Part shown: positions 1 to 5,511 of the stretch, piece by piece
Layout: each line of letters opens with the position of its first letter
Numbering within the stretch: position 1 is the stretch's first letter
Source of the DNA: Candidatus Nanosynbacter colneyensis
GTDB lineage: Bacteria; Patescibacteriota; Saccharimonadia; Saccharimonadales; Saccharimonadaceae
Direction of reading: 5' to 3'
Assembly (NCBI GenBank): GCA_024330325.1
Contig: JANDWE010000004.1
Span: forward strand, 1 to 5,545
DNA: 5,545 nt
Translations under genes and position numbers: made by a program
The notes under the pieces: model-generated
Database searches by the model: none
The model's input: the letters and a program-made list of their open reading frames with translations, nothing else
Told to the model about the DNA's origin: nothing

Positions 1-17
1 ATTTTATTTTGTGCCAA

Positions 18-1151
18 TTAATCTTCGTTTTTCAATTTCTTAACTAATTTATTAAGAGGTTTTTCGTTTTCGACGCGATTAGACTTGGCTTGCTCCAAGT
101 AATTGTCCAGCAAAACCTTCACGACGCCAGCGGCTGGAATAGCAACCAAACCGCCTAATAGACCACCGACATACAAACCAATTGTCACCGCGACCAAGAC
201 AGTCAGAGCCGACAACTCAACCTTCTTTGATTGGATAGAAGGAGAGACAAAGTTATTCTCAATCTGCTGGTAAATCACGAAATAAATCGCGTAAATAACG
301 CCCGCTGTCATATTATTGAAGAATAGCAGTAGTGATATCAACGCGCCAGCAATCGTTGCGCCAAACATCGGAATTAGCGTCAACACAAACGTCGCCATAA
401 CGGTGAGCATTGCCAAATTGGAATTTATGACAGGGAATGTCAAGCTCAGCACAAACACCACGAAACCTGATAATATCGCATCGATTCCAGAAACCGTCAA
501 TTGTCCAGAAACATAACCTGTGACCACGTTGTACATTCGGCCAACCAGCTTCTTATGGCGCTCCATTTTTTCTTCGTCGTTGTATAATCCCCACAAACGC
601 TTCACCCAAGTTGGGCCCTCGAGGAGCATCAGGAATGACAGCACCAGCACCAAGAATAGCGAGCCTAAGAACGACGCCAAAGAGCCAACGCTGGACAATA
701 GATTTGTACCGACGCTCGTTGCCCAAGACGAAGACTGTTGCTTGATGTTTTCCATCATCGAATCGACCTGCGGGCGCAAATTATTCTTATCAATAAAATC
801 ATTGACGCCACGCCACTGTGAGCTGGCTTGATCAATTATGCTCGGAATGCTTTCGACGAATTTGGCGGATTGTTGGACAATTGGCGGAATCACAAACCAA
901 ATCACACAGCCCAAAAGCAAAACCAGCGTTGTGTATGCTAGCGCCGTGCCGCCCAATCGACTTTTCCCAGGAAGTTTTTTAGCAATTGCCGCAACTGGAC
1001 GATTCAGCGCCAACGCCAAAAACAGGGAAATTCCCAATAAAACCAGCGCATCCTTTGCGGAATAAATTGCCAAACCAGCCAGGCCAAAGCCCATCACGAC
1101 CAGCCAAAATCGCACAAATGTTTTTGTGTCTATCTCTATACGTACTTTCAT
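18..1151 (-). CDS. AI-2E family transporter (PerM/YdiK-type permease)
   Basis: A 377-residue polytopic inner-membrane protein of the AI-2E transporter family. Members export small molecules or ions; the name comes from one autoinducer-2 exporter and the substrate here cannot be read from sequence. Hydrophobic segments lie at about residues 13-50, 67-90, 159-177, 219-292 (several helices) and 312-346. A hydrophilic, partly helical domain at about 91-158 is typical of the family. Family signatures are visible: IPMFGATIAG (260-269), YQQIENNFVSPSI (294-306) and GGLLGGLVAIPAAG (329-342). The C-terminus is a Lys-rich tail. The length is normal for the family. The ATG at 1149-1151 begins 2 nt after the TAA of the upstream permease gene and has no good Shine-Dalgarno sequence, so translation probably depends on reinitiation or coupling. 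It is the third gene of the leftward operon. Only 17 nt follow its stop codon, with no terminator visible in them. Confidence 0.93.
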   Translation of the reverse strand: MKVRIEIDTKTFVRFWLVVMGFGLAGLAIYSAKDALVLLGISLFLALALNRPVAAIAKKLPGKSRLGGTALAYTTLVLLLGCVIWFVIPPIVQQSAKFVESIPSIIDQASSQWRGVNDFIDKNNLRPQVDSMMENIKQQSSSWATSVGTNLLSSVGSLASFLGSLFLVLVLSFLMLLEGPTWVKRLWGLYNDEEKMERHKKLVGRMYNVVTGYVSGQLTVSGIDAILSGFVVFVLSLTFPVINSNLAMLTVMATFVLTLIPMFGATIAGALISLLLFFNNMTAGVIYAIYFVIYQQIENNFVSPSIQSKKVELSALTVLVAVTIGLYVGGLLGGLVAIPAAGVVKVLLDNYLEQAKSNRVENEKPLNKLVKKLKNED

Positions 1152-1153
1152 AA

Positions 1154-2386
1154 TTAAACTTTACCAGCTTTTCGGCGTGTTCGCAACGCCGACAGAGATA
1201 ATTTACTATCATAAGACATCGCGCCGTAACGGAAAACGCGCACGGATAGCCACATAACAAACACCGCTGTAGCGACCAAAATTGCCGTACCGAGCAAAGC
1301 TTCCCAAATTGGCAAATTGCCTATTGCGTTTCGTAATAACAATGGAATCGGCGCAGTGAATGGAAATAGCGACAAGAACTTAACGAAGAAATAATCAGGG
1401 AAGGAAACAAACGCCGTGATTCCGTAAAATGGACCAATGAATAGCATAATCACAATTCCGAACCACTGACTGGCTTCTTTGGCGGTCGGCATCATCGCGC
1501 CCAAAGTCACCAACATTCCCGTAAATAAAGTGAAGCTTGCGGAGAAAATTATGATCGCCAGACCAATTCTCACAGGATCAAACACGAGCGTACTCAAGTC
1601 CAGATTAGGCAATTGCAACTTCGAGCCAAATGCCAAATAGCCCGCCAAAACCGGCAAAACAATCACCAAAATCTGAATCAAAGCCAACACCATCAAAGAC
1701 AGAATTTTACCCGTAATCAAAGTGTCAGTTTTAACGGTCGTAAGCAGCATTTCCACCGTGCGATTTTCTTTTTCCTCGGTGGTGCTAATGAGCATTTGAT
1801 TGCCAAAAATACTGATGAGAATGAACAAAATAACCAAAAACATTCCCGGTACAATCATCTCATTGATGCCGCCGTGCTCTTTTCCGTCCAGATATGTGGT
1901 TGATGACAATTGGACTTTGTCGCGTAGAATTGCAACTTGTGCTGGACTGACGCCGCTTGCTACTGATTGGCTCAATAAGCTCTGCGCCACCGCGCTGTAT
2001 TTTCCGTTTTGGAATAGCCCAACATCTTTACCGTAAACTTCAACCTTTTGCTTACTCAAATCCTTTGGAAAATAAATATACGCATCAACCTTATTATTTT
2101 TTACGTCGTCAATTCCAGATTCTTTCGACTTGGCGGTTTTGGCTTTAATTGCCGCCAGTAATTCTGGCTTCACCAACTTCGAATCGTCCGTGACTTCCAG
2201 TGAAAATTCTTGCTTTTCCAGATTTTTTGACGCTTCAATAGTCGTGCTTTGCGACCAAAACATAATGCCATACAGCACGCCAATCAACAGAGGAAAACCC
2301 AATGCTGTCAACCAAAACGTCGGTTTTTTCAGTGTTCTAAGCGTCTCGAATTTGAAAACCGTCCCCAAATTATGCATTTTACTCAT
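1154..2386 (-). CDS. ABC-2 type transporter permease (NatB-like)
   Basis: The membrane subunit of an ABC exporter, pairing with the ATPase encoded just upstream. It is 410 residues from the chosen ATG. Topology fits NatB/ABC-2 permeases: one N-terminal helix (about 25-45), a large extracytoplasmic domain (about 50-178), then five or six helices at about 179-201, 228-254, 272-300, 308-330, 336-352 and 361-385, and a basic C-terminal tail. The cytoplasmic motif EEKENRTVEMLLTT (about 204-217) is the hallmark coupling region of this family, and FPFTAP near 341-346 is the usual C-terminal motif. A GTG lies one codon upstream (2387-2389), but the AAGGAG at 2394-2399 sits 7 nt from the ATG at 2384-2386 and only 4 nt from the GTG, so I chose the ATG. 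The start overlaps the ATPase stop by 8 nt, indicating translational coupling. Possible substrates are sodium, peptides, lipids or antimicrobials; the sequence does not decide. Confidence 0.92.
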   Translation of the reverse strand: MSKMHNLGTVFKFETLRTLKKPTFWLTALGFPLLIGVLYGIMFWSQSTTIEASKNLEKQEFSLEVTDDSKLVKPELLAAIKAKTAKSKESGIDDVKNNKVDAYIYFPKDLSKQKVEVYGKDVGLFQNGKYSAVAQSLLSQSVASGVSPAQVAILRDKVQLSSTTYLDGKEHGGINEMIVPGMFLVILFILISIFGNQMLISTTEEKENRTVEMLLTTVKTDTLITGKILSLMVLALIQILVIVLPVLAGYLAFGSKLQLPNLDLSTLVFDPVRIGLAIIIFSASFTLFTGMLVTLGAMMPTAKEASQWFGIVIMLFIGPFYGITAFVSFPDYFFVKFLSLFPFTAPIPLLLRNAIGNLPIWEALLGTAILVATAVFVMWLSVRVFRYGAMSYDSKLSLSALRTRRKAGKV

Positions 2387-3128
2387 CACTCAGCTCCTTC
2401 GCTTCGCCGCCGTAAACTTGGACAAAAATGTCGTCCATTGAAGCGCCGCCAAATTGACTTTTTACTTCTTCCAACGTGCCGTATGCCGCCGCTTGACCGT
2501 CTTTCAATAAAATCAAACGATCGCACAATCTTTCAACTTCCTCCATCTGGTGCGTAACGTAAATAATTGTTGCGCCAGCTTTTCGCTGCTCCTCAATTAT
2601 ATTCATCAGCAATCGGCGATTCACCGGATCGAAACCTTTGGCCGGCTCGTCCATAATCAGCAGTTCTGGATCGCCCATAATCGTTACGCCAAGCTGAATT
2701 TTCTGTTGCTGTCCGCCAGATAATTTATCAAGTTGCGTATTAGCCTTGTCGCTCAAATTGACACGCTCCAAAAACTTCAGAGAAAAATCCTTAGCTTCTT
2801 TGCGACTCAAACCCTTCAACTGACCAAAATAAAGCATCACGTCTAAAACTTTTTCTTTTTTATACAAACCGCGCTCTTCAGGAAGATATCCGAGGCGAAT
2901 CTGACTTTCCACCGAATACGGCTTGCCGTTTATCAATAAATCGCCCGCGGTCGGCTGATATAACCCCAACAATGCGCGCAACGTCGTAGTTTTTCCCGAG
3001 CCATTACTTCCCAAAAAACCAAAAACTTCGCCGCGAAAAACATCGAAACTCAGATCTTTAATAACAGTTTTATCACCGAAACTCATCTTAAAATGACGAA
3101 TCTCAACCATTTTTTTATTATCTGGCAT
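2379..3128 (-). CDS. ABC transporter ATP-binding protein (NatA-like)
   Basis: A 249-residue cytoplasmic ATPase that powers the ABC-2 permease encoded downstream. Motifs in order: Walker A GSNGSGKT (40-47), a Q-loop region reading GYLPEERGLY (80-89) in which Glu stands where many ABC proteins have Gln (a known NatA-type variant), signature LSGGQQQ (136-142), Walker B LLIMDEP (156-162) with catalytic Glu161, a D-loop region AKGFDP (163-168), and the switch His193 in VTHQMEEVE. All catalytic residues are present, so the protein should be active. The length is short for NatA types, with only a small C-terminal extension. The ATG at 3126-3128 follows a strong AAAAGGAGG, although the gap of 3 nt after GGAGG is short. 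An internal ATG (residue 7) is about 20 nt from that site and is less likely. It is the first gene of the leftward operon, with an extended -10 promoter upstream. Confidence 0.95.
   Translation of the reverse strand: MPDNKKMVEIRHFKMSFGDKTVIKDLSFDVFRGEVFGFLGSNGSGKTTTLRALLGLYQPTAGDLLINGKPYSVESQIRLGYLPEERGLYKKEKVLDVMLYFGQLKGLSRKEAKDFSLKFLERVNLSDKANTQLDKLSGGQQQKIQLGVTIMGDPELLIMDEPAKGFDPVNRRLLMNIIEEQRKAGATIIYVTHQMEEVERLCDRLILLKDGQAAAYGTLEEVKSQFGGASMDDIFVQVYGGEAKELSDE
2394..2399 (-). promoter_or_regulatory. Ribosome binding site of the ABC permease gene
   Basis: Read on the minus strand the sequence is AAGGAG, inside the last codons of the ATPase gene. It is 7 nt from the ATG at 2384-2386 and 4 nt from the alternative GTG at 2387-2389, which favours the ATG. 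Confidence 0.6.
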
Positions 3129-3144
3129 ACGCCTCCTTTTCTTT

Positions 3145-3160
3145 AAATAAAATTATAGCA
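3145..3160 (-). promoter_or_regulatory. Extended -10 promoter of the ABC/AI-2E operon
   Basis: On the minus strand TGCTATAAT reads from 3160 to 3152: a perfect TATAAT (3157-3152) preceded by the TGn of an extended -10 element. No good TTGACA-like box lies 16-18 nt upstream; that region is an A/T run, and the extended -10 would compensate. Transcription should start near 3145, giving a 5' leader of about 17 nt that carries AAAAGGAGG (3140-3132). This is prediction from sequence only. Confidence 0.65.
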
Positions 3161-3179
3161 CTTAGCGTAAGAAAAAAGA

Positions 3180-3185
3180 TATAAT
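3180..3185 (+). promoter_or_regulatory. -10 box of the two-component operon, predicting a leaderless mRNA
   Basis: A perfect TATAAT ends 6 nt before the response regulator ATG at 3192. The usual -10 to +1 distance puts the transcription start at the A of that ATG. No Shine-Dalgarno sequence lies between this box and the ATG, which agrees with a leaderless transcript. The -35 region (about 3156-3163) does not resemble TTGACA and overlaps the -10 box of the opposing promoter. Confidence 0.6.
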
Positions 3186-3191
3186 ATAAAT

Positions 3192-3860
3192 ATGCGACTA
3201 CTGGTTATTGAGGACGAACGAAAAATTGCGAGGGTCATAACCGAATCTCTGAAGCGCGAGAAGTACGCGGTTGATACAGCGTATGACGGAGAAGAGGGCT
3301 TTAATTTGGCGGACAGCCAGCCATATGATTTGCTAATTGTTGATCGAATGTTACCGGGATTAGAAGGTACGGAGATTGTTAAAAAATTGCGCGAAAACGG
3401 GAAAAATATGCCAATTCTATTTCTGACAGCCCTGAGCACGACCGAAGATAAAACGCTCGGGCTGGACGTGGGCGCTGATGATTATTTGACTAAGCCTTTT
3501 GCGATTGATGAATTGTTGGCGCGAGTGCGAGCTTTACTTCGCCGCCCACCGATTAGCCAACCAGACGTTCTGCAAATTGACGATTTGAAAATTGACAAAC
3601 AACAACATACAGTAGCTCGCGCAGGAAAAATTATCGACCTCACAAGCAAAGAATATGCGCTGCTGGAATATTTGATGCAACATCCAAATCAGACTCTCAG
3701 TAAAGAAACGCTGATTGATCATGTTTGGGATTTTGACGCTGATATTTTGCCGAATAATGTCGAGGCATACATAAAAAATCTACGCCAAAAAATCGACAAA
3801 CCGTTCAAAAAACAATTGATAAAAACCGTGCGCGGCTTCGGTTATAGGATTGAATCATGA
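3192..3860 (+). CDS. OmpR/PhoB-family two-component response regulator
   Basis: A 222-residue DNA-binding response regulator, the partner of the kinase encoded next. The receiver domain (about 1-117) has the acidic pocket Glu7-Asp8, phospho-acceptor Asp51 in VDRMLPG, Thr79 in FLTA and Lys101 in TKPF, so it should accept phosphate. The C-terminal winged-helix domain (about 126-222) has the family pattern LTSKEYALLEYLMQHPN (150-166), a recognition-helix region at about 187-202, and the terminal wing TVRGFGYRI (212-220). Length and domain order are normal for the OmpR/PhoB group, which usually binds paired direct repeats with about 11-bp spacing. The ATG at 3192 gives a receiver domain starting at the expected point; no ribosome binding site precedes it and the mRNA is probably leaderless. 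The stop codon is TGA and overlaps the kinase start. The divergent ABC operon is the most likely target; the Gre-like gene downstream is another possible one. Confidence 0.96.
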   Translation: MRLLVIEDERKIARVITESLKREKYAVDTAYDGEEGFNLADSQPYDLLIVDRMLPGLEGTEIVKKLRENGKNMPILFLTALSTTEDKTLGLDVGADDYLTKPFAIDELLARVRALLRRPPISQPDVLQIDDLKIDKQQHTVARAGKIIDLTSKEYALLEYLMQHPNQTLSKETLIDHVWDFDADILPNNVEAYIKNLRQKIDKPFKKQLIKTVRGFGYRIES

Positions 3861-4807
3861 AAATTTTTACTTCAGCAACAATTAAGTTGGCGGGCTGGTA
3901 TCTGATGATTTTGATGATTGTCAGTTTGCTGTTTAGTAGCATTATTTTTCAGGTGGCGCGCTCGGAAGTTGATGCGCAAATTCATAAAATTATCATTCAA
4001 AGGAAGGGTGATTTTCCTGCAATCAATTTGTCAGAGAGAATAGATAATTCAACTCGAAATCTTTTGATTAGTTTGGGCTATATAAATCTTATCGTTCTGC
4101 TCGCTGGCGGTTGGTGTTCGTATTTATTGGCGAAAATCACTTTGCGGCCGATAGAAACCGCCCACAAAGCTCAATCGCGATTTGTTGCCAATGCCAGCCA
4201 TCAGCTCCGAACACCTTTGGCAATTATGAAAGCAGAAACTGAATTTGCATTGAAAAATAGAAAGACAGAGAAGGCAGAACTTACAGAAACCCTGGAAAGT
4301 AATTTGGAGGAAATAAATAAGTTGACTGAGCTTACAGCGATGCTTCTGGAACTGTCGCGGACGGAAAATAAGTTGGCGCTGGAAGATAAAAGTTTCAATT
4401 TGACGGAATTGATATCCGAACTCATCCGCGAACGGAAAGCCGAAGCGCGAGTTAAAATGAATTGCCCAGAACACATAAATATTCCGCTTCATCACACCGC
4501 GACACGAGAATTGTGCGCGATTTTACTCGATAATTCATTGAAACATAGCCCGAAAAATTCTGTGGTAAAAATTTGTATTACTCCATCGAAACAAAACATC
4601 ACCGTCAACTTCATCAACGACGGCACAATTTCACAACAAACTCTGCCACACGTTTTTGAGCAATTTTTCCGCGGCAACCAACAGACGAAAGGCTACGGAT
4701 TAGGATTACCATTAGCGGAACAATTGACAAAAGCGCTAGGCGGACAAATCTCTGTTAGCACCTCGAAAAACTCAACCATTTTCACAATTTCCTTGCCGAT
4801 TCTGTAA
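3857..4807 (+). CDS. Membrane sensor histidine kinase
   Basis: A 316-residue kinase expected to autophosphorylate and pass phosphate to the preceding regulator. Two membrane helices (about 10-33 and 69-91) flank an extracytoplasmic loop of only about 35 residues, so there is little room for a ligand-binding domain. A short linker containing LRPIE (96-100) replaces a clear full HAMP domain. The HisKA domain has the H-box FVANASHQLRTP (109-120) with His115. The ATPase domain shows an N-box LLDNSLKHSP (223-232) with Asn226, an F-box VFEQFFRG (266-273) and a G2 box GYGLGL (279-284). The G1 box is unusual: NDG (254-256) stands where DxGxG is expected, and the second glycine is absent. The ATG at 3857 overlaps the regulator's TGA as ATGA; AGGA at 3846-3849 lies 7 nt upstream, so the two proteins are translationally coupled. 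The signal could be envelope stress or a substrate of the divergent ABC exporter; this is inference from context. Confidence 0.95.
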   Translation: MKIFTSATIKLAGWYLMILMIVSLLFSSIIFQVARSEVDAQIHKIIIQRKGDFPAINLSERIDNSTRNLLISLGYINLIVLLAGGWCSYLLAKITLRPIETAHKAQSRFVANASHQLRTPLAIMKAETEFALKNRKTEKAELTETLESNLEEINKLTELTAMLLELSRTENKLALEDKSFNLTELISELIRERKAEARVKMNCPEHINIPLHHTATRELCAILLDNSLKHSPKNSVVKICITPSKQNITVNFINDGTISQQTLPHVFEQFFRGNQQTKGYGLGLPLAEQLTKALGGQISVSTSKNSTIFTISLPIL

Positions 4808-4808
4808 A

Positions 4809-4826
4809 TTTTCAGCTATTTTTCAG
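4809..4826 (+). repeat. Direct repeat TTTTCAG x2 with 11-bp period, possible operator
   Basis: TTTTCAG occurs at 4809-4815 and again at 4820-4826. The 11-bp start-to-start distance is about one helical turn, the spacing that PhoB/OmpR-type regulators favour. It lies directly after the kinase stop codon, and the second copy overlaps the best candidate -35 box for the Gre-like gene. The repeats are short and in AT-rich DNA, so chance is possible. Confidence 0.35.
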
Positions 4827-4847
4827 AATTAGATGTTGTAATAGGAT
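4820..4847 (+). promoter_or_regulatory. Candidate promoter of the Gre-like gene
   Basis: TTTTCA (4820-4825) and TAGGAT (4842-4847) are separated by 16 nt and each match 4 of 6 consensus bases of a housekeeping promoter. The start would be near 4854. The boxes are weak, which would suit an activated promoter. No terminator is seen after the kinase gene, so readthrough from the two-component operon is also possible. Confidence 0.35.
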
Positions 4848-4851
4848 TGTT

Positions 4852-4870
4852 GATTGGCAAATTGCCGATC
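4852..4870 (+). promoter_or_regulatory. 19-bp dyad or leader hairpin before the Gre-like gene
   Basis: GATTGGCAA-A-TTGCCGATC has two 9-bp arms that are complementary except for one T/G position (4855 and 4867). As DNA it resembles an operator overlapping the predicted start site. As RNA it can fold into a 7-bp stem (4852-4858 with 4864-4870) with an AAAUU loop, 5 nt before the GGGG of the ribosome binding site. No T tract follows, so it is not an intrinsic terminator. Confidence 0.45.
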
Positions 4871-4883
4871 CGAAAGGGGAAGT

Positions 4884-5342
4884 ATGAGTACAACATTTTT
4901 AAGCAAAAAAGGGTTTAAGGAGCTTCAGAAAGAAATTTCTGGACTAGAGATTTCAGAGAAAGCGCTCATATTAGAATTGAAAGAAATTGGGCGCGCCAAA
5001 TCGCGTGATGACAAATTACACCGCAACGATGTAATTACGCAACTGGAAAATATTCAATCAAAAATCTTTACGAAGAAAGATATTTTACGTCACGCTAAGC
5101 CGCTGCCAAGGAAGCGTGATCGATTGAAAATTGCTATCGGCTCAGTCGTGGACTTGGTGGATCAGCAGGGAAAAATTTTCCGCTACACGCTAGTTCACAG
5201 CATGGAGGCAAACCCTCTGGACGGGCGAATTTCCGTGGATAGTCCGTTGGGAAAAAGTCTATTAAATCACAAGAAATCCGAAACTGTTTCCTGGAAAAAT
5301 GGCTTGATGACCAGACAGCTACAAGTCGTTAAAATTAGCTAA
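4884..5342 (+). CDS. Divergent GreA/GreB-family transcription factor
   Basis: A 152-residue protein with the two-domain plan of Gre factors, which enter the RNA polymerase secondary channel. The N-terminal half (about 5-72) is charged and helical and should form the coiled-coil finger. The C-terminal half (about 82-152) has the GreA_C pattern: IAIGSVVDLVD (83-93), RISVDSPLGKSLL (115-127) and a final short strand at about 144-151. The length is close to GreA (about 158). The fingertip is different: where GreA has GDLxENAEY with two essential acidic residues, this protein has SRDDKLHRNDV (40-50). It may therefore be a cleavage-inactive regulator like Gfh1 rather than a true GreA, so I give no symbol. 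The ATG at 4884 has AAAGGGG 4 nt upstream; an in-frame TTG at 4854 would place the N-terminus inside the dyad and adds residues with no Gre similarity. It ends at an intrinsic terminator about 25 nt downstream. Confidence 0.85.
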   Translation: MSTTFLSKKGFKELQKEISGLEISEKALILELKEIGRAKSRDDKLHRNDVITQLENIQSKIFTKKDILRHAKPLPRKRDRLKIAIGSVVDLVDQQGKIFRYTLVHSMEANPLDGRISVDSPLGKSLLNHKKSETVSWKNGLMTRQLQVVKIS

Positions 5343-5367
5343 TCTCAATTGTCCACCACGACAGTTT

Positions 5368-5400
5368 AGTCCTCACTAGTGAGTGGGGACTTTTTTATTT
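5368..5400 (+). terminator. Intrinsic terminator of the Gre-like gene
   Basis: A 10-bp stem, AGTCCTCACT (5368-5377) with AGTGGGGACT (5382-5391), has one T-G wobble and a 4-nt loop. It is followed by a run of T (5391-5396), an A, and more T. This is a strong factor-independent terminator 25 nt after the stop codon. Confidence 0.9.
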
Positions 5401-5441
5401 TAATAGCATTTTATTCCGTTTCTGAAATTTAATATAAAAAC

Positions 5442-5464
5442 AAAAAATCGCCCAAAAGAGCGAT
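5442..5464 (-). terminator. Intrinsic terminator of the minus-strand RNA gene
   Basis: On the minus strand ATCGCTC (5464-5458), loop TTTT, then GGGCGAT (5453-5447) form a 7-bp stem with one T-G wobble, followed by six T residues. It lies about 20 nt after the CCA end of the tRNA-like sequence, as expected for a stand-alone RNA gene. On the plus strand there is no T tract, so it acts leftward only. Confidence 0.8.
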
Positions 5465-5483
5465 AATTTATACCTGTCAAATT

Positions 5484-5511
5484 TGGCTGGGACGGCAGGA
5501 TTCGAACCTAT
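5484..5511 (-). tRNA. 3' end of a tRNA or tRNA-like RNA (acceptor strand resembles tRNA-Gln), partial
   Basis: Read on the minus strand, this is the T-arm and 3' acceptor strand of a tRNA with an encoded CCA: the T-loop TTCGAAT (5506-5500), then T-stem 3' strand CCTGC, acceptor strand CGTCCCA, discriminator G and CCA ending at 5484. A72 with G73 and the CGTCCCA strand fit tRNA-Gln (5' end would be TGGGACG). The T-stem pairs at three positions and a wobble, but A49 faces C65. The next 34 bases (5512-5545) do not form an anticodon arm, variable loop or D-arm that I can recognise, and no Gln anticodon is in the right place. The 5' part would lie beyond the window. It could be a tRNA interrupted by an intron, the tRNA-like end of a larger RNA such as tmRNA (though U70 for alanine identity is missing), or a detached tRNA 3' end at an integration site. 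Confidence 0.6.

Noticed and set aside
316..831. Open frames on the plus strand (316-516 and 520-831) opposite the AI-2E permease gene
   Set aside because: They lie fully antisense to a gene with clear family motifs, have no ribosome binding site or recognisable domain, and their composition is what the complement of a membrane protein gene produces.
2387..2389. GTG as start of the ABC permease
   Set aside because: It is only 4 nt from the AAGGAG motif, while the next codon, ATG at 2384-2386, has the better 7-nt spacing. The difference is one residue and does not affect function.
1613..2557. Several plus-strand open frames opposite the ABC permease and ATPase genes
   Set aside because: All overlap well-supported genes in antisense, overlap each other in different frames, and show no domain or start signal.
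2860..2895. Loss of the Q-loop glutamine in the ABC ATPase (PEERGLY instead)
   Set aside because: This variant is the normal form in NatA-type ATPases, so it is not evidence of inactivation or novelty.
4124..4677. Minus-strand open frames opposite the histidine kinase, up to 123 codons
   Set aside because: The kinase motifs fix the coding strand and frame here; the antisense frames have no plausible start region or protein features.
4854..4883. TTG at 4854 as an upstream start for the Gre-like protein
   Set aside because: It lies inside the 19-bp dyad and at about the predicted transcription start, has no ribosome binding site, and adds 10 residues unlike Gre N-termini. The ATG at 4884 has AAAGGGG at good distance.
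5475..5481. TTTGACA on the minus strand as a -35 box, with TATAAAT just after it
   Set aside because: The two boxes are only a few bases apart instead of about 17, and the site sits between an RNA 3' end and its terminator.
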